Shown: positions 34,607 through 41,727 of the stretch, piece after piece | Position numbering within the stretch: position 1 is the first letter of the stretch | Layout: every line of letters begins with the position of its first letter | Assembly (NCBI GenBank): GCA_044356015.1 | Contig: JBIKXA010000001.1 | Span: forward strand, 1 to 64,000 | Source: Neoroseomonas sp044356015 | GTDB taxonomy: Bacteria > Pseudomonadota > Alphaproteobacteria > Acetobacterales > Acetobacteraceae | Length of the DNA stretch: 64,000 nucleotides | Direction of reading: 5' to 3' | The notes under the pieces: generated by a model | What the model saw: the letters and a program-made list of their open reading frames with translations, nothing else | Told to the model about the DNA's origin: nothing | The model's database searches: none | Position numbers and translations under genes: made by a program

Positions 34607-35050
34607 CTAAATCCTGATCGCTTGCATGCGGGTGTAAGCCAGTTCAAGCGTGTCTATCAGCACCTCGTCACGCGATGCATCCAGATCGGCTGTTGACCAA
34701 CGAACGGGGAAGGCTTGGACGAACATCCAACCCGCGATTGGCAGCGCATCATCGTTCAGCAAGGTAACCATGACATTGGATGGTGCGAACTTCATCTGAG
34801 AGAAGGCCATATTGAACTCAATATTCAACGGTGAACCCACCATGAATCCGCGCTCCAGTAGCAGGTTTTCGTAGGACACCATGTCAGGCAGACGATGGGT
34901 ATAAAGCTGTTGCCCACCTTCGCGCACACTCACGGTGGAGATGCTTGCCGAAAGTCCACTCACTCGCTGAAAGCGCAAGTCTATGGGGTTTGGCACGACA
35001 CCAAGCGCAAAAATGACGACCGCGAACCTCGAGGAGAGTGGCAATGTCAT
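34607..35050 (-). CDS. eCIS inner tube protein 3 (Afp5/Pvc5-like)
   Basis: A protein of 147 aa of the T4 gp19-like tube family: 'SRFAVVIFALGVVPNP', 'FQRVSGLSASISTVSVREG' and 'DALPIAGWMFVQAFPVRWST' match the conserved strands, with 'LIDTLELAYTRM' at the C-terminus. It is the most divergent of three consecutive tube paralogues and directly precedes the DUF5908-like gene, the place of Afp5, which forms the tube layer next to the spike. Confidence 0.85.
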   Translation of the reverse strand: MTLPLSSRFAVVIFALGVVPNPIDLRFQRVSGLSASISTVSVREGGQQLYTHRLPDMVSYENLLLERGFMVGSPLNIEFNMAFSQMKFAPSNVMVTLLNDDALPIAGWMFVQAFPVRWSTADLDASRDEVLIDTLELAYTRMQAIRI

Positions 35051-35053
35051 TGT

Positions 35054-35503
35054 TCAGCCCACATGCTCGAGACGCATGCCGGAGACCATGATCTCAAGCG
35101 TTTCGATGGCGGCCTCATTGGCGCTGGCTGATAGCGTTGGTGCCTCAAGCTTTACAGGCACTGCCATGGCAATTCGCCAAGCGATTGCAGGCAGACCTTC
35201 GACATCACAAAGGCTGACCTCCATGGGTCGCGGCTCAGCATCGCCATTCAGCCAATTTAAGAGGACGGTCATGCCGATAACCATACCTTTCTTGATCGTA
35301 ATGGGTACGAATTTCGGTCGATTGAAGCGGATCAGCTGCTCCCCCTCCCAGGCGCTCAGGCCATGGCGGTACGTCGTCGTCTCATATCCGATCGACAGAC
35401 CTGAAATTTCGCTGCAGCTAATGAGTGCAGAACCGATGCTCACGCGGAAGCTATAGGTTGGCAGCGGATATCTGTTGCGTTGGTCCGTGCTTGCTTCAGC
35501 CAT
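35054..35503 (-). CDS. eCIS inner tube protein 2
   Basis: A protein of 149 aa, gp19/tail-tube family: 'RYPLPTYSFRVSIGSALISC', 'EISGLSIGYETTTYRHGLSA', 'ITIKKGMVIGMTVLLNWLN' and 'IAWRIAMAVPVKLEAPTLSA'. It is closely related to the 157-aa gene upstream (shared YPLP.Y..RV.IG start and KKG/PVKL motifs). It may be the baseplate-proximal or main tube subunit. The gap to the third tube gene is 3 nt. Confidence 0.88.
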   Translation of the reverse strand: MAEASTDQRNRYPLPTYSFRVSIGSALISCSEISGLSIGYETTTYRHGLSAWEGEQLIRFNRPKFVPITIKKGMVIGMTVLLNWLNGDAEPRPMEVSLCDVEGLPAIAWRIAMAVPVKLEAPTLSASANEAAIETLEIMVSGMRLEHVG

Positions 35504-35522
35504 CGCTGGTGCCCTCTGCCGC

Positions 35523-35996
35523 TCAAGCTTCCTCGATCATCACGCGGTCCGCGCGCATTTCAATGGTTTCAACGGCGACATCATTCGATTTTGCGTCAAA
35601 GCCCGGAGCGTCCAGCTTCACCGGAAAGGCATTCAGTATTTTCCAACTGATGACCGGCTCGCCCGCCTCGTCACAGAGACGAACGAAAATATCGCGCTTC
35701 TCTACCTGATTGAGAGCAATGGAACTGATCCATTGGTAAAGACGCTTGACCGAATCAGTGCGTACAATGCCTTTCTTCAGGGTAACGGTTGCTTCCTTGG
35801 GCTGTGACGGCATAAGGAAAACACGCGGGCCTGCGCTACCTCCGCTTGTCGGACTCTCCTTAAAGGTCGTGACCTCATGAGCAATGGATAGGCCGGTTAC
35901 CTCAGAAAAGGCAACGGCATCACCACCAATTTCCACGCGGTAGTTATAGACTGGCAGGGGATAAGCCTGCTTGATATCAGACGGGCTGACGGCCAT
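35523..35996 (-). CDS. eCIS inner tube protein 1 (Afp1/Pvc1-like)
   Basis: A protein of 157 aa: 'AYPLPVYNYRVEIGGDAVAF', 'EVTGLSIAHEVTTFKESPTS', 'EATVTLKKGIVRTDSVKRLY' and 'ISWKILNAFPVKLDAPGFDA' are the classic eCIS/phage tube strands. It lies 27 nt after the sheath gene and is the likely main tube subunit by position. Three tube paralogues in a row with one sheath gene is a different ratio from the Afp type (two tubes, three sheaths). Confidence 0.88.
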   Translation of the reverse strand: MAVSPSDIKQAYPLPVYNYRVEIGGDAVAFSEVTGLSIAHEVTTFKESPTSGGSAGPRVFLMPSQPKEATVTLKKGIVRTDSVKRLYQWISSIALNQVEKRDIFVRLCDEAGEPVISWKILNAFPVKLDAPGFDAKSNDVAVETIEMRADRVMIEEA

Positions 35997-36023
35997 GGTT
36001 CGTTCTCCTTGGGCTAATCAGGT

Positions 36024-37478
36024 TCAGGCCTGCTGCAGGCGATGCATGAAACGCAGCACGATAAACTCGGCGGGACGCACGGCTGCCAAGCGAATTTCAA
36101 TGATCATGCGCCCTTCCAGAATATCCTGTGGTGTCATGGTTCTGCCCAGACCAATATTCACGATATAGGCTTGGTCAGGCTTGGATCCTGCCAGGGCACC
36201 GCGTTCCCAAATACTGTACAGGTAGCTTTCAATCATCCCTTTCACCTTGAGCCAAGTCCCAGCGTCATTTGGCTCGAATACGGCGAAGGCGCTTGCCTTC
36301 TTTGTGGATTCTTCTACCATGATGAACAAGCGACGGACCGGGACATAGCGCCATTCATTATCGTTACCGGCGAGCGTGCGCGCACCCCACACAAGCACAC
36401 CTTTGCCTGTAAAGGCACGGATCGCGTTGATGGATTTCCCAGCATTGACATCAATGTTGAGGCCTTCCTGGTCCTCATCAGTAATGAATTTTACTGGCGC
36501 GATGACACCATTCAGGCTCACATTCGCTGGAGCCTTCCAAACGCCCCTGTCTCTGTCCACTGAGCAATAAATGCCGGCAATAGCGGCGGATGGCGGCAGG
36601 GTGATGCGTTCCTGCTCCAAAGCTTTCTTTACTCGTGCATAAAGGTCCGTCTTGGTAGTTTTTACTTTATCAAGATCAAGCGTCTCACCAGGTTCCCCTT
36701 TATCATTTAACGGTATTACTTTGATGTCTGCGTCATCGTAGACAGGAGTTAGCACAGTCTTAAGGTAGGGGTGATAGGCGGCACCATAGGAAAGATTTTT
36801 GGTGCCTATCTTGTCTCGAAATTTATTGATATCGCCGTCCAGTACGTCCAGCACGGCAAAGCGGTCCATCAATGTCGCACAATGCGCAAGGACATCTTGG
36901 CATACACTTGCGAAATTCTCTGTCTCCAAAAGCGTTGCGTCCGGGCAGACCAAGATGGTCGGCTCGTCGTGCTGAGCAAGAGCGTTTAGTCCAGTCCTGA
37001 AATGGTCCTTGTTGGGGCTATCGTCATAACTACCGATGGATACAATCCAGCATGGGCCGCCGCCATTCATAAAGTAATGCCGCAGGGAATAATAAAGCAG
37101 GAATGGAGGAAAGTGTTTGGTAGCACTCACCGAAGGTGAGGGGTCAACAGCATCGGCGCTAGTAGCACTCACCGAAGGTGAGGGGTTAACAGCAGCGGCG
37201 CTAGTGGCCTGGGAAATTTCGGAGGTTGGGATAACCGTCAGCATTGAGGGAAGACCGCCAGAGACGGGATTCACTACCTCCGAAACCGTCAATTTACTCG
37301 TTGGTGGGCCGCCAAATATGGCCTCGTATTCAAGCATCGTCGTAATACGCTCGATATTGCCCTTGCCATACTTGGTGTATCCAACGAAGGCGGGCACGGC
37401 GCTTTTCACCTCTGCTACCGAAGGGGGTAGCAGTGATATTTCTTCTACAAAAACGCCAGGGGTTCTGTAGGTTCTCAT
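36024..37478 (-). CDS. eCIS contractile sheath protein (Afp2-4/Pvc2-4-like)
   Basis: The start is ATG 37478 with GAGG five nt upstream, giving 484 aa that open with the canonical sheath N-terminus 'MRTYRTPGVFVEEISLLPPS'. The C-terminal half has 'KSINAIRAFTGKGVLVWGAR', 'VPVRRLFIMVEEST' and 'AAVRPAEFIVLRF', the conserved sheath core with extended C-terminal strand. Only one sheath gene is present. Residues about 92-120 are an inserted Ser/Ala/Pro-rich loop made of a 14-residue tandem repeat ('DPSPSVSAT..'). Much of the middle (rows near 36660) is AT-rich compared with the rest of the cluster. Confidence 0.93.
   Translation of the reverse strand: MRTYRTPGVFVEEISLLPPSVAEVKSAVPAFVGYTKYGKGNIERITTMLEYEAIFGGPPTSKLTVSEVVNPVSGGLPSMLTVIPTSEISQATSAAAVNPSPSVSATSADAVDPSPSVSATKHFPPFLLYYSLRHYFMNGGGPCWIVSIGSYDDSPNKDHFRTGLNALAQHDEPTILVCPDATLLETENFASVCQDVLAHCATLMDRFAVLDVLDGDINKFRDKIGTKNLSYGAAYHPYLKTVLTPVYDDADIKVIPLNDKGEPGETLDLDKVKTTKTDLYARVKKALEQERITLPPSAAIAGIYCSVDRDRGVWKAPANVSLNGVIAPVKFITDEDQEGLNIDVNAGKSINAIRAFTGKGVLVWGARTLAGNDNEWRYVPVRRLFIMVEESTKKASAFAVFEPNDAGTWLKVKGMIESYLYSIWERGALAGSKPDQAYIVNIGLGRTMTPQDILEGRMIIEIRLAAVRPAEFIVLRFMHRLQQA
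37121..37204 (-). repeat. 42-bp tandem repeat in the sheath gene
   Basis: Two adjacent 42-bp units (37121-37162 and 37163-37204) differ at only two positions and keep the reading frame, adding two copies of a 14-residue Pro/Ser/Val/Ala motif to an external loop of the sheath. The high similarity points to recent duplication, and the unit could expand or contract by slippage. Confidence 0.85.
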
Positions 37479-37500
37479 GTCTGCCTCATGCGTATGGCGT

Positions 37501-37551
37501 CTGCCAATTTGGCAGAGCTGGGTTGGCGAGAAGGTTTGCACGTCAACGTGC
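37501..37551. repeat. Two short palindromes between sheath gene and its upstream neighbour
   Basis: CTGCCAATTTGGCAG (37501-37515, 7-bp arms) and GCACGTCAACGTGC (37538-37551, 6-bp arms) lie in the 97-nt gap before the sheath gene. They could be operator half-sites or small hairpins shaping the mRNA before the highly expressed sheath and tube genes. There is no U-tract after either. Confidence 0.4.
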
Positions 37552-37575
37552 TGTGTTTCGTGATCATCATTAGCT

Positions 37576-38619
37576 CTAGATAACCACTGTGGAATGGAGG
37601 ATCTCGATACTCTGCCCAGGTGAGCCAATTTGTCCAAATGCCTCTGGCGAAGGGTTAGGCAGGTGGCGGATGCGGGTCTTTTGATTGATCTCTAGGGTAA
37701 TTCCTGCAATCGCGGCAGCGTCCAGAATCACAGGCTCAGCAGAGAGAAACCGTAACAGGCGCCGACCCGTAAGGCGGGGAGCGAGTATTTTCGCTTGCGG
37801 GTCCGCTTCGTCAGGCGCCTCTGTGAGATCAGTAGCGGGACCCATAAGGGCAAGTCCACGCAACTGCTCCGGTTTGGTCGATAGTTTGATGGCCACCGCA
37901 TTGGCTGAAATTGCGCTAGGCACGGCAATATACCAGCACCAGCGGACTTGCCGTGCTGTGAAGGGAATGACGAAATCCGCAGCGCCTTCACTTAGCCAAG
38001 TATCGAGTTGAACCTGATCAAGGGTGATTGCTATCTCAGCCATGGCACCAAACGGGCGCCGGGCCGGTATTGGATAATCGAGCTGTATGGGAACACCTTG
38101 CCGGAGGCCCGGACCTTCAAGATCAAGGGCATTTGCGTCGTTGTGGTAGCGATGAACTGTTACAGCGCCAGCTCTACTTTTTGCGGTAATTTTGCCGGGC
38201 TGCGCATTGGGCGCAGGACGCCCGCTCAGTATGACGCGTTGCGGACCGTTCCGGAGTGCTAGGACCTGTTCATGGCCAAAGCGTTCCTGATCCCCTAAGA
38301 CCAGGGACAGAGAGCCTAAGCTATTCGAAAAAATTGGCGCCGAGAGATCTTTGAAGAATGTTAAGTCGGTAAGTGCAGCGAAAGATGAATCGATTTCACC
38401 GATCAAAAATCTAAACGTCACTTTGCCGCTTAGCTTCGTTGCGGTTGCACCGTTTGCGTCGATTTCCACATACGCGAGTAAGGATCCGTCCCAGCGCTTT
38501 ACCCCCATACCAAGCCCTGAAAGCAGAGCGGCTGTTGCGGCCGAAACCGTAATCGATGGCAACGACGCGCCCGTATGGCTATGGGAGACCCGGAGGGTGA
38601 AAATTTGCTTAACCGGCAT
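37576..38619 (-). CDS. eCIS-encoded hypothetical protein, 347 aa
   Basis: A soluble, beta-rich protein starting 11 nt before the end of the DUF4255 gene. It has an N-terminal 'QIFTLRVSHSHTGASLPSIT' strand region and later 'DFVIPFTARQVRWCWYIAVP' and 'LTGRRLLRFLSAEPV'. There is no membrane segment or signal peptide. I recognise no family. Sitting between the cap-type DUF4255 gene and the sheath, it might be a second terminator or sheath-capping subunit, but this is by position only. Confidence 0.7.
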   Translation of the reverse strand: MPVKQIFTLRVSHSHTGASLPSITVSAATAALLSGLGMGVKRWDGSLLAYVEIDANGATATKLSGKVTFRFLIGEIDSSFAALTDLTFFKDLSAPIFSNSLGSLSLVLGDQERFGHEQVLALRNGPQRVILSGRPAPNAQPGKITAKSRAGAVTVHRYHNDANALDLEGPGLRQGVPIQLDYPIPARRPFGAMAEIAITLDQVQLDTWLSEGAADFVIPFTARQVRWCWYIAVPSAISANAVAIKLSTKPEQLRGLALMGPATDLTEAPDEADPQAKILAPRLTGRRLLRFLSAEPVILDAAAIAGITLEINQKTRIRHLPNPSPEAFGQIGSPGQSIEILHSTVVI

Positions 38620-39253
38620 GGCGCGCCAAGTTACGGTCAGCTTGTGCGACCGGCTGTGTTATCTGGCCTGTAGCGCTCGCGAAGCCGAGAACTCTAATGC
38701 GATACATCAGGGATGGCAAATACCCAGTGCCGAGTGAGCTCCATAATTCATTTTGTTCCGCGATCGTAAGGCTGACGAATTCCATAGTCAGCCGATCGAT
38801 ACTGGGATCGAGCTGCGGAGCGGTATTGCGATCAATGATCGGATGGGCTTGCCCCCATGCCGCAATTAGGGACAATGCACGAAGGGACTCAATGTAGTTT
38901 GCATGGCGCGCTGCAGCTAAAACCATCAATTGCAACCGAAGAGTAGGGCGCACACGAACAGCATTGCCGTCGGCGCCCACAGAGAGATGCAAATCAGCTG
39001 CACGCAAAATTGGTTCATGCTGCACGCCAGCAAGCAATAATGTGACGGCACCTAACTTGAATTCTGGTTCCGGCTTCTGCCCATTGGGGAACACGACAGG
39101 GCTTTGATCTGCGTCAATATCGGCTTGAGAAGCAGCAGCAATATGGTCACTGAGCTGCTCACGAAGATAAATGAGCGTCCGATCAATCACGTTCAGGATG
39201 CCCCAGGAAGGATCATCAGCCCCCTCCGTGGGGAGCAAATATTGATGACACAA
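38609..39253 (-). CDS. DUF4255 tube/sheath terminator (Afp16/Pvc16-like)
   Basis: A protein of 214 aa. The first codon appears to be TTG 39253, preceded at 12 nt by AAGGGGG; an internal GTG (residue 22) is the alternative. 'ILNVIDRTLIYLREQLSDHI' and 'AVTLLLAGVQHEPILRAAD', followed by 'LRLQLMVLAAARHANYIESL' and 'LTMEFVSLTIAEQNELWSSL', match the DUF4255 / Pvc16 N-terminal family, which caps the distal end of tube and sheath. It is the first gene of the minus-strand cluster, so the cluster promoter should lie in 39254-39360. Confidence 0.85.
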   Translation of the reverse strand: MCHQYLLPTEGADDPSWGILNVIDRTLIYLREQLSDHIAAASQADIDADQSPVVFPNGQKPEPEFKLGAVTLLLAGVQHEPILRAADLHLSVGADGNAVRVRPTLRLQLMVLAAARHANYIESLRALSLIAAWGQAHPIIDRNTAPQLDPSIDRLTMEFVSLTIAEQNELWSSLGTGYLPSLMYRIRVLGFASATGQITQPVAQADRNLARHAG

Positions 39254-39661
39254 GTCACGTAAAACCCCCTTCTTTTATGTTTTAGGCAGACGCAGAAACA
39301 CGACTAACGCAGCTTTCAAAAAACAATGAACAATTCACTCTCGAATTAAACCCTATGAAATGGGTGAAGCAAATGTCAAGAGAAATTTTGAGGTCAAATT
39401 CGAAGCTAGCAATTTCATGTACTTTCAGCGACAATTAAGGAACGCGGCACTGGCCTCGCATTGCGACAGTGCGGAGCTGCTCGCCTTGCTTGCTGACGTG
39501 ATGAGCCGCATCGCAGATATGCCACAGCAAAGACGTTATGAATTGCTGTCCTGAAATTAGAAAAAAGCAGCAGAACACAGTGCCCGGTACGGCGCGAAGA
39601 TCAAAAAGACGTGGAAATAGGCGGTTGGATACGCTCATCGTAACCCCAAGGTAGAGTGAAG
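39254..39661. other. Gap between injection-system cluster and mobile-element debris
   Basis: The first about 105 nt must contain the promoter of the minus-strand eCIS genes; it is AT-rich, but I cannot name convincing -35/-10 boxes. A possible small plus-strand gene (39360-39554) occupies the middle. The last 100 nt show nothing recognisable. Confidence 0.4.
39360..39554 (+). CDS. Possible small protein divergent from the eCIS cluster
   Basis: A 64-codon frame 'MGEANVKRNFEVKFEASNFM' ... 'DSAELLALLADVMSRIADMP' predicted as amphipathic helix. There is no ribosome-binding site at ATG 39360 and no family resemblance. Its position, divergent from the first eCIS gene, would suit a regulator, but it is too short for a recognisable HTH. 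It may be spurious. Confidence 0.25.
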   Translation: MGEANVKRNFEVKFEASNFMYFQRQLRNAALASHCDSAELLALLADVMSRIADMPQQRRYELLS

Positions 39662-39798
39662 ATGAGCCACAAGTCCCTCTTCCCACCCGTGCGGCTGCCA
39701 GTTGAGAAGCTAGTCCGCGACATTCGTCGCGCGACGCGTGGGTACCACTCCCCCGAGGACAAGATCCGCATCGTCCTGGAAGGGCTGCGCGGCAATGA
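39662..39798 (+). pseudogene. 5' fragment of IS3-family transposase OrfA
   Basis: From ATG 39662 the frame gives 'VEKLVRDIRRATRGYHSPED' and 'KIRIVLEGLRG', the typical N-terminus of IS3-family OrfA (an HTH protein of about 90-100 residues). After 'GLRG' the expected '(E/D)SIAELCRREG' is replaced by unrelated sequence, so the element was cut here by recombination. The matching inverted terminal repeat could not be identified upstream. Confidence 0.6.
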
Positions 39799-40064
39799 CC
39801 GGCCTGTGGCCGGCACGTTGATGATCGTCGCGACCGGCTCGGCTTGCACCCTTCACCCTCGCAAAGAGGCAGGGGCAGCGCCGATGGCAAGTCCGCCGGC
39901 GTTCTGCCCGCTTTATCGTCTCCTCAACCCGGGCGCCGTCTGGTTCGGCGACCCTGATCCCATGGCTTACGAATAGCCGTATCAGCCGCGCGATCATCGC
40001 AGCCGGCGGTATCTGCATTAGTGTCGGCGTCGGCGCAGCTGCAGCGTAAGCATCCGCCGAGCGC

Positions 40065-40350
40065 CGCGGCATCAGTCGCGGCGGCGCCGCGCCGGGGCGA
40101 CCCACTCGCGCGGCGGGGCACCTGGCAGCGCCTGCTCGCGCTGGGCGATAGCCGTGTCGGGGGCGTTCGTGAACACGCCATTCACGCCGTTGCGGAACAT
40201 CGTCGCGTGCAGGTCTGGATTCGCGTTGGACAGCGTATAAACATGCACGAACAACCCCGCCGCGCGCAGCCTTTGCAGGCAATCCGCATCAGCTTGGGCA
40301 GCCTGCGTGCCAACGCCATCAGCGCGCGCGGCAATCGCCGGGATATCCGC
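40065..40350. repeat. 286-bp direct repeat, copy A (copy B at 41721-42006)
   Basis: Aligns with 41721-42006 over 286 bp without a gap and with about 13 mismatches counted by eye (roughly 95% identity). On the minus strand it encodes the last about 93 residues of a glycerophosphodiesterase-like protein, ending at the same stop. Copy A is cut at 40350 and joined to a fragment of a terminase small-subunit gene. The 260 nt to its left (39799-40064) give no recognisable gene. Confidence 0.85.
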
Positions 40351-40357
40351 TCCCTAG

Positions 40358-40430
40358 CAGGGAGCCGCTATGCTGCAACCGCCCCCCAGCAGCGATGCGA
40401 CGCCTCTCGTGCGGCTGAAGGTCGCACGGC
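40358..40430 (+). pseudogene. Degenerate 5' copy of the terminase small-subunit gene
   Basis: CAGGGAGCCGC, an ATG at 40370 and the following codons up to 'RLKVA' resemble 41109-41180, the ribosome-binding site and first about 20 codons of the intact gene downstream, with scattered substitutions. Beyond that the similarity stops. From here to 40631 no gene is seen. Confidence 0.45.
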
Positions 40431-40631
40431 CTCGGCGACGCTGCGTGGGAAGTCGGCATTACCCCCTTTCGCCAATAGGTCGGCCTGTGGTAAAAAAATC
40501 CTCAGTCGTTACGGGATTGGAGTGTCGCGACACCAATCTAGCCGGTTGAGTCGAAGGCCATCCCAATAATCCGCCGATAACAATCGATTTTCACCGCAGC
40601 CGCAACCGCTAACCAAGCAGGGAGGATAAGA

Positions 40632-41075
40632 ATGGCTACCACCTCGGAGAACCGCAGCCGTTATGTCCGCAAGCTTCTAGCGGTAGCGGCGCTTGTGATT
40701 AGTTCCGCCATCACTCTAGCCGCATGTGGCACACCCGTGCAGAACGCCAAACTGGGGCGATGCGCGAACATGCCCGGTGCCGGTGGCACGCTTTGCGAAG
40801 AGGTTGGCAGCGACCAATACATCTTCGTCGACAGCCTGACCGGAGCGATGCGTCGCTACAATGCTTCCGAGGCCCAGATGATCGTGCAATTAAGTGCCTC
40901 AAATAATTCTTCACAGGCTACGAATACCGGAAGCTCTAATTCAGCTCAGAGAAATTGCCTGAGCAATCCGAGCATTGCTTGTTCAGGATCTCTCAACAAC
41001 CGCATGACCACCTATAGCTCTTCAGGTTCTAGCGGGGTCTGCAGCGGTGGGTCGTGTATCTCAATGAGTCGGTGA
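40632..41075 (+). CDS. Putative Ser/Asn-rich lipoprotein
   Basis: A protein of 147 aa with GGGAGGA at 8 nt upstream. Residues 14-33 are a hydrophobic signal ending in a lipobox-like 'TLAACG', so it is probably an exported lipoprotein; the N-terminus is unusually long and basic before it. The mature part has six further cysteines and a C-terminal Ser/Asn/Gly-rich half ('SASNNSSQATNTGSSNSAQR'). No family recognised. Its AT-rich Ser/Asn codons differ from the GC-rich flanking fragments, which suggests separate origin. Confidence 0.55.
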   Translation: MATTSENRSRYVRKLLAVAALVISSAITLAACGTPVQNAKLGRCANMPGAGGTLCEEVGSDQYIFVDSLTGAMRRYNASEAQMIVQLSASNNSSQATNTGSSNSAQRNCLSNPSIACSGSLNNRMTTYSSSGSSGVCSGGSCISMSR

Positions 41076-41120
41076 GCCGCGGCAAATCAGCGCGGGGTAG
41101 TCGCTCGCCAGGGAGCCGCC

Positions 41121-41468
41121 ATGCTGGAACCGACGTCCAATAGCGACGCGACGCCGCTCACGCGGCTCAAGGTCGCCCAGCTCGCCCTGAAGGTCGAGAC
41201 GCACCGCCTCGCCCTCGATGAGAGCAAGGGCCAGCTGCTCGACGTCGCCGCCGCGGACGCCAGCATCGGCGAGATCGCCACCGTCCTACGCGACGCCCTC
41301 AGCGCCTGGCCCGCCCGTGCCACCGCCAGCATCGCCACCGACCTCGGCATCGCGCCGGACCCGCTGCACGCCATCCTGCAGCAGCACATCGCCGCCCTGC
41401 TGACGGAGACCGCCGATCGCTTCGTGCCTGCGGCCGGCATCCATGGACGCGCCAACCCAGGCGCGTGA
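41121..41468 (+). CDS. Phage terminase small subunit-like protein
   Basis: A protein of 115 aa preceded by CAGGGAG. It begins with a short acidic leader and then 'LTRLKVAQLALKVETHRLAL', 'DESKGQLLDVAAADASIGEI', 'LRDALSAWPARATASIATDL' and 'LHAILQQHIAALLTE', the order of the coiled-coil and oligomerisation part of Nu1/terminase small subunits. It is shorter than full Nu1 because an HTH domain at the N-terminus is missing. It is followed with overlap by the truncated large-subunit gene, as expected for a packaging module. Confidence 0.55.
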   Translation: MLEPTSNSDATPLTRLKVAQLALKVETHRLALDESKGQLLDVAAADASIGEIATVLRDALSAWPARATASIATDLGIAPDPLHAILQQHIAALLTETADRFVPAAGIHGRANPGA

Positions 41469-41590
41469 GCATGTCCACCGCCGCGCTGGCAGGCTGCTCC
41501 GCCCCCCACCCCAACTCAGCGTCACCGCCTGGGCCGAACAGCACCGCGTCCTGAGCAGCCGCGGCTCCGCCGAGCCCGGGCCGCCGATAA
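41443..41590 (+). pseudogene. N-terminal fragment of phage terminase large subunit (GpA-type)
   Basis: ATG 41443 overlaps the end of the small-subunit gene. The frame gives 'RRAGRLLRPPPQLSVTAWAE' and 'QHRVLSSRGSAEPG', the well-known start of GpA/TerL proteins ('..PPPRLTVSEWADRHR.LS..ASAEPG'). The homology ends at about 41585, after some 47 of the usual 500-650 residues; the open frame continues to 42051 only through unrelated DNA. Confidence 0.6.
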
Positions 41591-41600
41591 GCGGCGCAGG

Positions 41601-41720
41601 TCACCGCAATCGGCAGCCTGTCTGTTGCATCCATTCCACGGGAAACGGCTCAAGCAGCGCAGGCAGCGTCACCCCTTCCGGCTGCCGTCCCGCCAGTATC
41701 GCCTCGACCACGCCCTGCCC
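41601..41720 (-). pseudogene. C-terminal fragment of a large serine recombinase (tentative)
   Basis: Read on the minus strand, this segment gives 'GVVEAILAGRQPEGVTLPAL' and 'LEPFPVEWMQQTGC', which recalls the C-terminus of resolvase/recombinase proteins ('IVEAILDGRQP..LT...LL....PLDW..Q'). Only about 37 residues remain, directly downstream of the glycerophosphodiesterase stop. The call is by pattern memory. Confidence 0.35.
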
Positions 41721-41727
41721 CGCGGCA

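Larger units (their letters stand above)
14011..39253 (-). other. Extracellular contractile injection system (eCIS, Afp/PVC type) gene cluster
   Basis: Eighteen to twenty minus-strand genes, most overlapping or spaced by fewer than 40 nt, contain every core eCIS part: cap (DUF4255), sheath, tubes, DUF5908-like protein, LysM adaptor, spike, gp25, PAAR-like tip, two baseplate proteins, fibre, tape measure, AAA+ ATPase and a DUF4157 protein. The order from DUF5908 to PAAR is that of Afp6-Afp10. AAA+, tape measure and DUF4157 markers, and absence of TssB/TssC, TssJLM and ClpV, separate it from T6SS; absence of capsid and terminase genes in the cluster separates it from prophage. Confidence 0.93.

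Noticed and set aside
14011..39253. Prophage or type VI secretion system as the identity of the contractile cluster
   Set aside because: No capsid, portal or intact terminase inside the cluster and no TssB/C, TssJLM or ClpV motifs; AAA+ ATPase, DUF4157, DUF4255, DUF5908-like and CIS tape measure together indicate eCIS.
39710..40282. 190-aa minus-strand frame over the IS3 OrfA remnant and repeat copy A
   Set aside because: It is antisense to recognisable OrfA sequence and Arg/Pro/Ala-rich as expected from a shadow frame in GC-rich DNA.
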